From Hyphomicrobiales bacterium (GTDB lineage: Bacteria; Pseudomonadota; Alphaproteobacteria; Rhizobiales; Rhizobiaceae), in contig UBXG01000017.1 of the NCBI GenBank assembly GCA_900469475.1, positions 124,001 to 188,000 on the forward strand: a DNA stretch of 64,000 nucleotides, written 5' to 3'. A model generated the notes under the pieces. The model made no database searches and was not told where the DNA came from. It was given only the letters and a program-made list of their open reading frames with translations. Positions 33,404 through 42,074 of this stretch are shown here, in pieces (position 1 is the first letter of the stretch; each line of letters starts with the position of its first letter). Position numbers and translations under genes: made by a program.

Positions 33404-33553
33404 CCCGTCGGGAGACCCAACCCATCCCGCGCCGATATCGAGATGACCAAGACCATCATCGATACCGCCAAGCCCTTGGGCATCACTGTTCACGACCATG
33501 TTATCATTGGAAAAAACGGCCACGTCAGCTTCCGGGCATTGCGATTGATCTGA
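33391..33553 (+). pseudogene. radC: radC, orphan 3' part with a 1-nt deletion
   Basis: The segment encodes VHNHPSGDPT, then in the next frame MTKTIIDTAKPLGITVHDHV, IIGKNGHVSFRALRLI and TGA, which is the RadC C-terminus. RadC should read HNHPSGDPTPSRADIEMT; here CCAACCCATCCC lacks one C after CCAACC, so the frame shifts and meets a TGA at GAGATGACC. The piece thus carries the lost Ser/Asp of the JAMM motif but cannot be translated as RadC. It confirms that the element at 30147-33390 split the gene and that the orphan end has since decayed. Confidence 0.9.
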
Positions 33554-33813
33554 AATCGCCGAACGCTTCATAAGATTTTTAGTTAAAAATACCCCTCAAA
33601 CTTTTGATATATTTATATTTTTTAAGGCATCCGACACTTCCGATTTTTCGAAGCGGCTGTGAATCGCCGATCCCGTCAGTTACCATTTTTCAGTTCAGCG
33701 TCAGGATCATCTGGCAGAAGGATCGCGCCTATCGCAACGGCAGGCCTGCTGGCGGAAGCTGCTGTTTTGATTTGACCAATCCGCCTCGGTGGTCGACCCG
33801 GTCCGGAGATCGC

Positions 33814-34410
33814 ATGCAGAAGACATCGCCGACACTTGCCTCTCGCCTTCGCCGTTTTGGCCGTGGCGCGTTCGTTGCCTCGATCGGTTTCGCGGCAATC
33901 GCCGGCGGCTTCTATGCTCACATGCTCTGGACGACGAATTTCCATCCGGTCATCGCCGGCGAGCTCTACCGCTCCTCGCAGCCCTCGGCCAGCAACATCG
34001 CCGAGTTTCAGAAGCAATACGGCATCAGAACCATTATCAACCTGCGCGGCGACAACAGCGGGCACCATTGGTATGATACCGAAGTCGCTCAGGCGAAAGC
34101 GCTCAACATCGACCATATCGATTTCCACATGTCTTCGGGCCGCGAACTGACGCAGGAGCAGGCGGCCCAACTCGTCGATATCATGCGAAATGCGCCGAAG
34201 CCGATCCTCATTCATTGCCAGGCCGGAGCCGACAGAACCGGCCTAGCCTCGGCACTTTACCTTGCCGCCATTGCCAAGACGAATGAGGCTACCGCGGAGG
34301 GCCAGATGTCGATCATCTATGGTCACCTGCCGTTCTCCTTCACCCGTGCCTATGCCATGGACCGTACCTTCGAGAAGCTGGAACCCTGGCTCGGCCTTTC
34401 GGCGTCCTGA
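33814..34410 (+). CDS. Tyrosine-protein phosphatase family protein
   Basis: A 198-residue protein with an N-terminal membrane anchor (GAFVASIGFAAIAGGFYAHM) and a dual-specificity-type phosphatase domain: ELYRSSQPSASNIAEFQKQ, YGIRTIINLRGDN and the signature HCQAGADRTGLASALY (Cys and Arg of C-x5-R). The general acid is probably the Asp in DFHMSSGREL. GGAGATCGC precedes the ATG at 33814; a frame extending back to 33604 has poor content. Such proteins sit on the periplasmic or inner-membrane face. The region 33554-33813 upstream is AT-rich and shows no other gene. Confidence 0.85.
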   Translation: MQKTSPTLASRLRRFGRGAFVASIGFAAIAGGFYAHMLWTTNFHPVIAGELYRSSQPSASNIAEFQKQYGIRTIINLRGDNSGHHWYDTEVAQAKALNIDHIDFHMSSGRELTQEQAAQLVDIMRNAPKPILIHCQAGADRTGLASALYLAAIAKTNEATAEGQMSIIYGHLPFSFTRAYAMDRTFEKLEPWLGLSAS

Positions 34411-34519
34411 GCGCCAAACTTCCCGTTAGATAATCTGTAACATTGAGCCGCTACCGGTTGACGGAGTGCATGTTGCATTGCGACATTGATTCCCTATTTC
34501 AGTCATCCGAGGCTTCCCG

Positions 34520-35926
34520 ATGGACCAATTCGATCTCCTAGTCGTGGGTAGCGGCCCTGCCGGCCGCAGAGGCGCTATCCAGGCCGCCAAACTCGGCAAG
34601 AAGGTGCTCGTCGTCGAGCAAGGCAAACGGGTCGGCGGCGTCTCGGTCCACACCGGCACCATCCCTTCGAAGACACTGCGCGAAACGGCGCTGAACCTTT
34701 CAGGTTGGCGCGAACGCGGCTTCTACGGCCGCGCCTATCGCGTCAAACAAGAAATCAGCGCCGAAGATTTGCGCCGCCGCCTGCTGATCACTCTCGATCA
34801 CGAAGTCGAGGTGCTTGAGCATCAGTTCGCCCGCAATCGCGTCCAGCACATCAGAGGCAAGGCAAGCTTCGTCGATCCGCAGACGATGCAGATCGTCAAG
34901 GATGATGGCGAGGTCGTTACCGTTTCCGCCGCCAGCATTCTGCTTGCCGTCGGCACCAAGCCTTTCCGTCCGGATTACATGCCGTTCGACGGCAAGACGG
35001 TTCTCGACAGCGACGAACTCCTCGATATCCAGGATCTGCCGCGATCGATGGTCGTCATCGGCGCCGGCGTCATCGGCATCGAATACGCCACAATCTTCAG
35101 CGCGCTCGACACGCAGGTGACGCTGATCGATCCGAAATCGACCATGCTCGACTTCATCGACAAGGAGATCATCGAGGATTTCACCTATCAGCTTCGTGAC
35201 CGCAACATGAAGCTGCTGCTTGGACAGAAGGCCGAGAAGGTGGAGCGCCTGCCGAACGGAAAGGTGGAACTGACGCTCGACAACGGTCGCCGTCTGACCA
35301 CCGACATGGTGCTGTTTGCCGCCGGCCGTATGGGCGCGACGGATACGCTCAACCTCCCCGCGGCCGGCCTTGAGGCCGATGCCCGTGGCCGCCTGAACGT
35401 CAATCCCGAAACCTTCGCAACCAAGGTCCCGCATATCTTTGCCGCGGGCGACGTCGTCGGCTTCCCGAGCCTTGCCTCCACGTCGATGGAACAGGGCCGC
35501 ATTGCCGCGCGCGTCGCCGTCGGCGCGATCGCCAAGGAGCCGCCGAAATACTTTCCCTACGGCATTTATGCCGTGCCGGAGATTTCCACCTGTGGCCTCT
35601 CGGAGGAAGAGGTCAAGGACCGGCACATTCCCTATGAATGCGGTATCGCCCGCTTCCGCGAGACGTCGCGCGGCCATATCATGGGCCTCGATACCGGCCT
35701 CTTGAAGATGATCTTCTCGTTGAAGACACGCCGCCTGCTCGGCGTCCACATCGTCGGCGAAGGCGCCACCGAACTCGTGCACATCGGCCAGGCCGTGCTG
35801 AATCTCAAAGGCACCGTCGAATATTTCGTCGAAAACACCTTCAACTATCCGACGCTCGCGGAAGCCTACAAGATCGCCGGCCTCGACGCCTGGAACCGCA
35901 TGGGCGACATCAAGTCGGAGATTTGA
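34520..35926 (+). CDS. sthA: Soluble (Si-specific) NAD(P)+ transhydrogenase
   Basis: SthA exchanges hydride between NADPH and NAD in the cytoplasm. The 468-residue flavoprotein has the FAD motif LVVGSGPAGRRGAIQAAKLG, a second dinucleotide motif MVVIGAGVIGIEYATIFSAL, FAAGRMGATD and the C-terminal dimer domain ENTFNYPTLAEAYKIAGLDA. The redox-active CxxxxC of related dihydrolipoamide dehydrogenases is replaced by VSVHTGTIPSK, as expected for this transhydrogenase class. A mercuric-reductase-like or other disulfide reductase is therefore unlikely. Confidence 0.93.
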   Translation: MDQFDLLVVGSGPAGRRGAIQAAKLGKKVLVVEQGKRVGGVSVHTGTIPSKTLRETALNLSGWRERGFYGRAYRVKQEISAEDLRRRLLITLDHEVEVLEHQFARNRVQHIRGKASFVDPQTMQIVKDDGEVVTVSAASILLAVGTKPFRPDYMPFDGKTVLDSDELLDIQDLPRSMVVIGAGVIGIEYATIFSALDTQVTLIDPKSTMLDFIDKEIIEDFTYQLRDRNMKLLLGQKAEKVERLPNGKVELTLDNGRRLTTDMVLFAAGRMGATDTLNLPAAGLEADARGRLNVNPETFATKVPHIFAAGDVVGFPSLASTSMEQGRIAARVAVGAIAKEPPKYFPYGIYAVPEISTCGLSEEEVKDRHIPYECGIARFRETSRGHIMGLDTGLLKMIFSLKTRRLLGVHIVGEGATELVHIGQAVLNLKGTVEYFVENTFNYPTLAEAYKIAGLDAWNRMGDIKSEI

Positions 35927-35942
35927 GCGCGTCCGTGAAACC

Positions 35943-36614
35943 TCACGCAAGGGCTTCGATCAGGGGCAGGACTTCGGCGAAGGAATAGATGCTGTATTTC
36001 GGGGATGGCAGCGTGTCCGGCCAAGAAGTGCCAGCAGCGTAGAATACACCTCGTATTCCCGCCGCCTCCGCGCCCCTGACATCGGCCTCTGGATTGTCAC
36101 CGACAAAAATGCAGCTTGCCGGGGCCACGCCCAGCCGTTCAGCGGCAAGCTGAAAAATTCTCGCGTCCGGCTTCCGCAGGCCGACATCCTCTGAAATGAC
36201 CACGAGATCCACGGCATCTCTCAGTCCGGTGATCTCAATTTTTGCGGATTGAACGTCGCCGTGGCCGTTGCTGATGATGGCCGTCTTCAGGCCGTGCTCG
36301 CGCAGCGCGGCAAGCATTTCAAGGGCGCCTATCGAGGGCCGTGCGAAATGTGGGTAGCGCCTTTGAAAATCGGAAAGCAAGAGAACTCCGCAATCATCGC
36401 TCACACCGAGAGCAGTCACCAACCGCGGATAAAGCTTTTGTTTGTCGACGAGACCTTCCTTCTCCAAGGCAAAGAACGTTTCTTGAAAATTCTGAAAAGT
36501 AACGCCCCTCAGTTGATCTTCAAGCCGTTTGAAATGATCCGGTAGGAATGCCAGCAGGGCGGCGCGGCGATCGATAAGGGTTTCGTCCAGATCAAACATT
36601 GCCGCTTTAATCAA
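35943..36614 (-). CDS. HAD-family hydrolase (subfamily IA)
   Basis: A 223-residue haloacid dehalogenase-like phosphatase: motif I FDLDETLIDRRA (two Asp), motif II TAIISNGHG, and motifs III/IV KPDARIFQLAAERLG and FVGDNPEADVRGAEAAG. The cap is of the alpha-helical type. The family removes phosphate from small metabolites or acts as a phosphoglycolate-type phosphatase; the substrate is unknown. It is convergent with sthA. Confidence 0.92.
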   Translation of the reverse strand: MIKAAMFDLDETLIDRRAALLAFLPDHFKRLEDQLRGVTFQNFQETFFALEKEGLVDKQKLYPRLVTALGVSDDCGVLLLSDFQRRYPHFARPSIGALEMLAALREHGLKTAIISNGHGDVQSAKIEITGLRDAVDLVVISEDVGLRKPDARIFQLAAERLGVAPASCIFVGDNPEADVRGAEAAGIRGVFYAAGTSWPDTLPSPKYSIYSFAEVLPLIEALA

Positions 36615-36799
36615 GTTCGGTCTCCTTCGCCATTCACCGTACTAGGCTTCTGGTAGAGCCTAGGGCTCTAATGAGAAGTATCCATTGCAAACGATCGAGT
36701 TAGGCTGCAAGCGCTGCCTGAACCGCAAAGGCGATATGCAGCCGGACCAGGCAATATTGACTAAGCCGATGGTGTCAGAAAGCTTCCTGATATCGGCAC

Positions 36800-36830
36800 A
36801 AAAAAAGCCCTGCCGCGAACGGCAGGGCTT
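36800..36830 (-). terminator. Terminator of tig
   Basis: On the minus strand AAGCCCTGCCG, loop TTCG, CGGCAGGGCTT is followed by TTTTT: a 10-11 bp stem with a U run, about 26 nt after the tig stop codon. Between it and the HAD gene (36615-36799) I see no gene. Confidence 0.92.
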
Positions 36831-36855
36831 CAATTTCAGTCGGAAAGAGAACCGA

Positions 36856-38346
36856 TTACTCGGCGCTGTCTTCAGCAGCCTTCTTCTTCGGAGCGGCTTT
36901 CTTCTTCGGAGCGGCAGCTTCTTCGCCTTCGGCGGCAGCTTCAGTCGCTTCAGCCTTGGCAGCAGCCTTCTTCTTCGGCGCTGCCTTCTTGGCAGCCGGC
37001 TTGTCTTCTTCTTCGTCGTCAGCCAGCAGCGCTTCCTTGGAAACTGTCTTGTCGGTGACGTTAACCTCGGTCAGCAGATGGTCGATGACCTTTTCTTCGA
37101 AGATCGGGGCGCGCAGGTTAGCGGAAGCGCCCGGCGTCTTGCGGAAGAATTCCAGGATTTCCTTTTCCTGGCCCGGGAACTGCTGAAGCTGCGCGTAAAG
37201 AGCACGCTGCAGTTCGTCTTCGCTGACTTCGACACCGGCCTTCTCGCCGATTTCGGAGAGAACGAGGCCAAGGCGAACGCGACGCTCAGCGAGCTTGCGG
37301 TATTCTTCGCGAGCCTTTTCTTCCGTGGTGTCTTCGTCTTCGAAGGTCTTGCCGGATTCGCTGAGGTCGGTTTCGATCTGGCGCCAGATGCTGGCGAATT
37401 CAGCGTCGACGAGCTTCTGCGGCGTGTCAAACTGGTACATCTCGTCGAGCTGGTCGAGGATCTGACGCTTGACCTTCTGGCGGGTGACCGAACCGTACTG
37501 GCTTTCGATCTGGCCGCGAACGATTTCCTTCAGGCGGTCAGCCGATTCAAGGCCGAGCTTGGAAGCGAGTTCGTCGTTGATTTCGACTTCGCCAGGAGCT
37601 GCAACTTCCTTGACATTGATGTCGAAGGTGGCTTCCTTGCCGGCGAGGTTTTTGGCCGGATAGTCGGCCGGGAAGGTTACGGTGATGACCTTCTCATCGC
37701 CAGCCTTGAGGCCGACGAGCTGCTCTTCGAAGCCCGGAATGAAGCGGTTGGAGCCGAGAACGAGCTGTGCGTCTTCGTCCTTGCCGCCGTCGAAGGCAAC
37801 GCCGTCGACCTTGCCGAGGTAATCGATGGTGACGCGGTCGCCGTTGGCGGCCTTGCCCTTCTTGGTTTCGTAGCTGCGGGCACTCTCAGCGATCTTGAGG
37901 ATCTGCTCGGTCACTTCGTCTTCGCCGATCTCGGCGACTTCGCGGGTGACCTTGATGCCGCTGACCGGCTTCAATTCGATCGCCGGGATGACTTCGTAAG
38001 ACAGCGTGAATTCGAAATCGGCCTCAGCGGAGAGGATCTTTTCTGCCTCGTCCTGGTCTTCCGTCATCGCGATTTCCGGCTGGGTGGCCGACTTTTCGCC
38101 GCGCTCGGTCAGGATCGCCGGCGGCTGATCGCGAACGATTTCGTTGACGAGATCGGCCATGATCGACTTGCCGTAGACCTTCTTCAGGTGCGAGACCGGA
38201 ACCTTGCCCGGACGAAAGCCGTTGATGCGGACCTTGTCCTTGACCTCGGCCAGGCGCTCGTTCATGCGCACTTCCATGTCCTTGGCCGGGATGACCACCT
38301 TGATTTCGCGCTTCAGCCCTTCAGCGAGCGTTTCGATAACCTGCAT
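36856..38346 (-). CDS. tig: Trigger factor
   Basis: Trigger factor is the ribosome-bound chaperone and peptidyl-prolyl isomerase. The 496-residue protein has the ribosome-binding domain with the signature FRPGKVP (GFRPGKVPVSHLKKVYGK), an FKBP-type domain (GDRVTIDYLGKVDGVAFDGG, FIPGFEEQLVGLKAGDEK) and the helical C-terminal arms. The last ~50 residues are a Lys/Ala/Glu-rich tail (AAPKKKAAAKAEATEAAAEG) beyond the E. coli end. MQVIETLAEG at 38346 is the conserved start. Confidence 0.97.
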   Translation of the reverse strand: MQVIETLAEGLKREIKVVIPAKDMEVRMNERLAEVKDKVRINGFRPGKVPVSHLKKVYGKSIMADLVNEIVRDQPPAILTERGEKSATQPEIAMTEDQDEAEKILSAEADFEFTLSYEVIPAIELKPVSGIKVTREVAEIGEDEVTEQILKIAESARSYETKKGKAANGDRVTIDYLGKVDGVAFDGGKDEDAQLVLGSNRFIPGFEEQLVGLKAGDEKVITVTFPADYPAKNLAGKEATFDINVKEVAAPGEVEINDELASKLGLESADRLKEIVRGQIESQYGSVTRQKVKRQILDQLDEMYQFDTPQKLVDAEFASIWRQIETDLSESGKTFEDEDTTEEKAREEYRKLAERRVRLGLVLSEIGEKAGVEVSEDELQRALYAQLQQFPGQEKEILEFFRKTPGASANLRAPIFEEKVIDHLLTEVNVTDKTVSKEALLADDEEEDKPAAKKAAPKKKAAAKAEATEAAAEGEEAAAPKKKAAPKKKAAEDSAE

Positions 38347-38626
38347 TGTCCTACCTTCATTCATGGCGGCCGTGCCCAGCCTGCCGTTCGTTTCGATGAG
38401 CACGACGCCGGAAAATCCCGAGCGTGGCTTGGATGCAATTCTCTTTCACCTTGCAAGAGCGCCGCGCATTCAAACAAACGCGCAAAAGGCAGCTCTATCC
38501 CGTCACGAGCCAAAACATCTTGTCCACTTTCCTCATCGAAAGCGGGATGCTTCGGGCAAGATGGCGCGTCCTGCGGCATTTGGAAGACAGGCTTGGTTAG
38601 CCTCCCCCCTGTCCACAAGACAGTGT

Positions 38627-38711
<85 letters not shown>

Positions 38712-38856
38712 GTTCCCAAAACCGCATGGCGATGCCTGCCCATGGGGCCTTCCGGAGCGCGGCGTCTCTATATCACCCGTTTCAAACCACGCAAAGGAAA
38801 AATGACGGTTCCGCGACGACGCTTAAAGCTTATCGGAGCTCTTCGCGCAGATATCG

Positions 38857-39471
38857 TCAGTAAAGCGGCTCCTCATAGACGGATTTGCCGTCTAGAAGCA
38901 GGCTTCTGATATGGGCAACACCGTCGGAGGACACGCGCGCCGCAATGGCGACGCGATTGTCGTTGCGGGCGCTCTCGATATCGCGGCCCTGCCCCTCGGG
39001 CACGTAATAGCGTTCGATGCCATAGGTGACCCCGACAATCGCCTGCTGGGGATCGGTGACATCGCCATAGAAAACATATTCGACAGGCAGGCTTTTGAGC
39101 ACGACCGTATCGGGTTTCTGATCGAGCTTTCCAAAGGACGATTCGACGATGCCCCAGTAACCGTCATCCTGCCTCTTCAGGCGAACAGACAATATCGCGG
39201 CACTTCGGCTCATTTTCGGCGGTCCCTCGACCATCGTCGAGAACGGAACCCGTGAGATGTCGTAGTTCAAGGTCACGTAGTCGCCGCGCAGAAGATCGCG
39301 CGGATCGACCGGTGCGGTCCTCAAGAGAATTTCGACGCCGCTCCGCAGACCCCAGGCCCGCTCGCCGACCATGTAACCAAGAACCGCCGTCTGCAAAGCG
39401 GCAACAACGATGGCGGCAATCCACAGGCGGCGGGAATCGATGGTTGGGCTCTTCTCAGCGACATCGGTCAT
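38857..39471 (-). CDS. GDYXXLXY domain-containing membrane protein
   Basis: A 204-residue protein with an N-terminal transmembrane segment (LWIAAIVVAALQTAVLGYMV) and the name-giving motif LLRGDYVTLNYDISRV (GDYxxLxY). The C-terminal part (YYVPEGQGRDIESARNDNRV, AIAARVSSDGVAHIRSLLLD) is also conserved. Function unknown. It overlaps the DUF2157 gene by 4 nt, and the two are a regular pair in proteobacteria, pointing to one membrane complex. Confidence 0.93.
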   Translation of the reverse strand: MTDVAEKSPTIDSRRLWIAAIVVAALQTAVLGYMVGERAWGLRSGVEILLRTAPVDPRDLLRGDYVTLNYDISRVPFSTMVEGPPKMSRSAAILSVRLKRQDDGYWGIVESSFGKLDQKPDTVVLKSLPVEYVFYGDVTDPQQAIVGVTYGIERYYVPEGQGRDIESARNDNRVAIAARVSSDGVAHIRSLLLDGKSVYEEPLY

Positions 39472-40607
39472 GCCCGCGTCCCCTGCCCGCGATTATCGGA
39501 AAAACGCCGTTCCAGCTGGATGACCAGCCAGGCGGCAATCGCTACCAACAAACCAGCAACGAGGAAGAATCCCGCCGTGCCGATGATCGAGCCTATCGTC
39601 TCGCCTGCAAGATAGAGAATCTCGCAAGAAAAGACGAAATAGGCGAGATAGCGCACCGCGCCATTGTCGCGGCCGCTGAGGGCGATTGCGATCACCGCGC
39701 TGGCAAGTGTCGCCGCGGCTACGACGACAAGCGGCAATTTATCCTCGATCCAGACATTATTTTCAAAGGAACCGTTGCTGATTTCGGCATGGACAAGAAA
39801 GAAGCCGATCGATGCAACCAGAAAAGTGTAGAAAGCGGGCGCCGCGCCGGCCGTGCGGGCAAAAGGCACCAGCGGCGAAGCGGGAACACTGACGACTAGA
39901 AACGCCGCCATGCCGAGAGCGGCAAACAGGATCGCGGTATTCAATCCCTCATGGCGGCCGAACAGCCATGCCAGCCAGCCGACGAGCATGAGATAAGCCA
40001 AATGTCGAGCCATGGGCGCGTCGACATAGCGGACAAGCCCAATCAGGACCGCAGCCATCAAAGGCGGCATCCAGGGCATGATCCCATACCATTCGTCGAA
40101 ATGCCCCCAGAGATAGACGCCGCAAAATGCCCAGGCCAGAAAACCCGCGAGCCCGACCTGAGCCGAGGAACGGAACAAGGCCGCCACGATGCAGGCCGCA
40201 GCGAACCAGACGAGCATCATTCTCAGTTCATCGCCGGACAAATTGTACATCTGGCCGACCAGTGCCATGGCGCCACCGAAACTCAAGGTGCCGAGAATCA
40301 GCAATGCAGTGGCGATGATGGAGCGACCCTGGCCTAACAAATATGCAGCCGCGAGATAGAAGGCCCATATCATCGCGACCAGCCCCAGCAGACGGGCAAT
40401 TCTCGGAATGGTCTCCCAGTTTGCAGATATGAACAGCAAGATGGCAAGGCCGAGAAGCACGGCGGCGATGATGGTCAGTACCCGTCCGGCGCTGAAACTT
40501 GTCTGGCGGCCGTCATACTCGCCGAGAATGGCTTTGGCCGTCCCCGCGTCGACAAGGCCCTTGTCGGTCCAGATCTTCAGATCCCGCTCCAGCCTGCCCC
40601 TGTACAT
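39468..40607 (-). CDS. DUF2157 domain-containing membrane protein
   Basis: A 379-residue protein with a short cytoplasmic N-terminus (LERDLKIWTDKGLVDAGTAK) and about ten hydrophobic segments (VLTIIAAVLLGLAILLFISA, ATALLILGTLSFGGAMALVG). It belongs to the DUF2157 family of predicted integral membrane proteins. It overlaps the GDYXXLXY gene, which strongly suggests co-translation and a shared role. Function unknown. Confidence 0.92.
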   Translation of the reverse strand: MYRGRLERDLKIWTDKGLVDAGTAKAILGEYDGRQTSFSAGRVLTIIAAVLLGLAILLFISANWETIPRIARLLGLVAMIWAFYLAAAYLLGQGRSIIATALLILGTLSFGGAMALVGQMYNLSGDELRMMLVWFAAACIVAALFRSSAQVGLAGFLAWAFCGVYLWGHFDEWYGIMPWMPPLMAAVLIGLVRYVDAPMARHLAYLMLVGWLAWLFGRHEGLNTAILFAALGMAAFLVVSVPASPLVPFARTAGAAPAFYTFLVASIGFFLVHAEISNGSFENNVWIEDKLPLVVVAAATLASAVIAIALSGRDNGAVRYLAYFVFSCEILYLAGETIGSIIGTAGFFLVAGLLVAIAAWLVIQLERRFSDNRGQGTRA

Positions 40608-40929
40608 GCCCGGCTCCCCCTCGCTGCGATTCTGCTTGCGACAGAGTTAGCACAAATCGCCGCACAATCGATGCGAGCCGAGCGGTTCTGGCAGAAGCTT
40701 CGGCTCACAGGAATATGTGCCATATTAATACGTAATTAAGGGATCATGCAGTATCTTTGGGGCCGGTAAGGAGATACCGACTGCAGATATGCGCGCAGCT
40801 CATGCCTCCCATGAAATTATTGCGCTGCACAAATTCGAAAAGTCATACTATTTATCAGACAACAAAACGGCGGTGGCGCGCCGGGCCGATTCAGATCGGA
40901 TCAAGCCTGGGGATGGATATCCCGACACC
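40608..40929. other. Intergenic region upstream of DUF2157 and the sRNA
   Basis: 322 nt without a credible protein gene. It should hold the promoter of the minus-strand DUF2157 pair and of the plus-strand sRNA at 40930-41057. I see no clear promoter hexamers. Confidence 0.4.
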
Positions 40930-41057
40930 ACATTCGGAGCCGCATACTCCTCCTCCCAATGCGCTCCGATCGATTGGCGACACTCCTCCTCCCAAGTCGT
41001 CAATCACCACAAATGACGCCCACCGCATCCTCCTCCCGCGGTGGGCGTTATTTTTTT
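40930..41057 (+). ncRNA. Alpha-r14-family (NfeR1-type) small RNA with three anti-Shine-Dalgarno loops
   Basis: Three successive hairpins each expose a CCTCCTCCC, complementary to the ribosome-binding site, in their loop. The motifs lie at 40947-40957, 40983-40993 and 41029-41037. Stem 1 is GCAT/ATGC, stem 2 is GATTGGCGAC/GTCGTCAATC, and stem 3 is GCCCACCGC/GCGGTGGGC followed by GTTATTTTTTT, an intrinsic terminator. This is the layout of the rhizobial alpha-r14 family (Smr14C/NfeR1), which base-pairs with mRNA leaders. The 5' end is estimated from the usual ~125-nt size. Two DUF1127 genes follow on the same strand. Confidence 0.85.
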
Positions 41058-41452
41058 ACCTCCCTAAATCGGTTTATGCTGCGCGGATGCGCATGTATGC
41101 CAGCGGGCTGCAATCGAAAGGCCGCATGGCGGCTCGCAGCAGAATTCGAGCCCTCCAAAATAGCAAGGCCGGCGAAAAGATGGCTAAAAGCGGGCCGCCG
41201 CCGGCAAACGCTTCGGAATGCCCGACACTTGCTCGAAATTGACTTCCAGCGGCGAACCCGGTTGGTCGTGATATGCACACAAAGAAGCCATCATCTTAGG
41301 CAAAGCACCATAAGACTTGCATGTGGCGCATAGGTGGCATGAAGCTTTCGCGCTTTTAGTTTTCGCGGCGCAGCATATATTTAAATCCATTAGATCGACG
41401 ACGGAACCAATCACGGAACTGCTCGATCCCTTGATCCTCGAAAGGGACTACA
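41058..41452. other. Region between the sRNA and the first DUF1127 gene
   Basis: 395 nt with no credible ORF on either strand and no further CCTCCTCCC motif. It probably carries the promoter and leader of the DUF1127 gene at 41453. I can support nothing else in it. Confidence 0.4.
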
Positions 41453-41599
41453 ATGAACCTGACCCGCTCTTTCAACAACTGGCGCAAGTATCGTCAGACC
41501 GTCAACGAACTCGGCCGCATGAGCTCGCGTGAACTGCACGACCTCGGCATCGACCGCGCCGACATCCATCGCGTCGCCCGCGAAGCCACCGGCCGTTAA
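41453..41599 (+). CDS. DUF1127 domain protein (48 residues), copy 1
   Basis: The whole protein is one DUF1127 domain: MNLTRSFNNWRKYRQTVNE, LGRMSSRELHDLGIDRADIH and RVAREATGR. It has the family pattern of basic, Trp/Tyr-containing helix 1 and an L(H/S)DLG(I)xRxDI motif. Small DUF1127 proteins are common in alphaproteobacteria; some bind RNA and act on sRNAs (CcaF1 in Rhodobacter), and others change phosphate and carbon use. AAAGGGA is the Shine-Dalgarno. It ends in a terminator at 41638-41677 and lies 396 nt after the anti-SD sRNA. Confidence 0.92.
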   Translation: MNLTRSFNNWRKYRQTVNELGRMSSRELHDLGIDRADIHRVAREATGR

Positions 41600-41637
41600 C
41601 AGCCGGATAGGCTTCGCCCAACAGCGAAAGCCTTCTC

Positions 41638-41677
41638 AACGCCCGTTGCGGATCTCCGCGGCGGGCGTTCTTTTTTG
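41638..41677 (+). terminator. Terminator of DUF1127 copy 1
   Basis: AACGCCCG and CGGGCGTT with an inner GCGGATCTCCGC fold into a long stem followed by CTTTTTT. Confidence 0.85.
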
Positions 41678-41904
41678 CCTATCGACTGAGCAGACGCAGC
41701 ATAATCGATTCCGCTGCGAGCTATTCCCCATTTGCAAAGCACACAAATTTTGAGCATCGACTGCTTTTTGGGCGTCATATTGCACAAATGCATGGCAGAC
41801 GCCTCTTCTTTGCACTGCACAATCAGTCTCTTCGCGCCTATATAGAGTGCAAGCGCTGAGGCGGTAATTGTACCGCCCGCAAACAAGATACTGAGGAAAA
41901 GATC
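41678..41904 (+). promoter_or_regulatory. Leader region of DUF1127 copy 2 with CTATAT box
   Basis: No ORF is credible here. A perfect rhizobial -10 box CTATAT lies at 41838-41843, with a weak TGCACA 16 nt upstream as -35. The predicted start leaves a leader of about 55 nt before the ATG at 41905. Shine-Dalgarno is CTGAGGAAAAGATC. The copy therefore has its own promoter. Confidence 0.45.
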
Positions 41905-42048
41905 ATGAACCCGATTCGCATTGCAAAGAACTGGATCAGCTACCGCCGCACTCTGAACGAACTTGGCAACCTCTCCAGCCAGACCCTTTCGGACATCGGC
42001 GTCAGCCGTTACGAAATCCGCAATATCGCTGCTCGTTCTTTCCGTTAA
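41905..42048 (+). CDS. DUF1127 domain protein (47 residues), copy 2
   Basis: MNPIRIAKNWISYRRTLNE, LGNLSSQTLSDIGVSRYEIR and NIAARSFR, again a single DUF1127 domain. It is clearly a paralogue of copy 1 (same NxxRxxxNW.xYR.T.NELG...SxxxLxDxGxxRxxI framework) but only about half identical. It carries a stand-alone -10 box and its own terminator, so it can be expressed independently of copy 1. Family comments as for the first copy. Confidence 0.92.
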   Translation: MNPIRIAKNWISYRRTLNELGNLSSQTLSDIGVSRYEIRNIAARSFR

Positions 42049-42074
42049 TAGGAACGGACTAAGCAGACTGCCTC

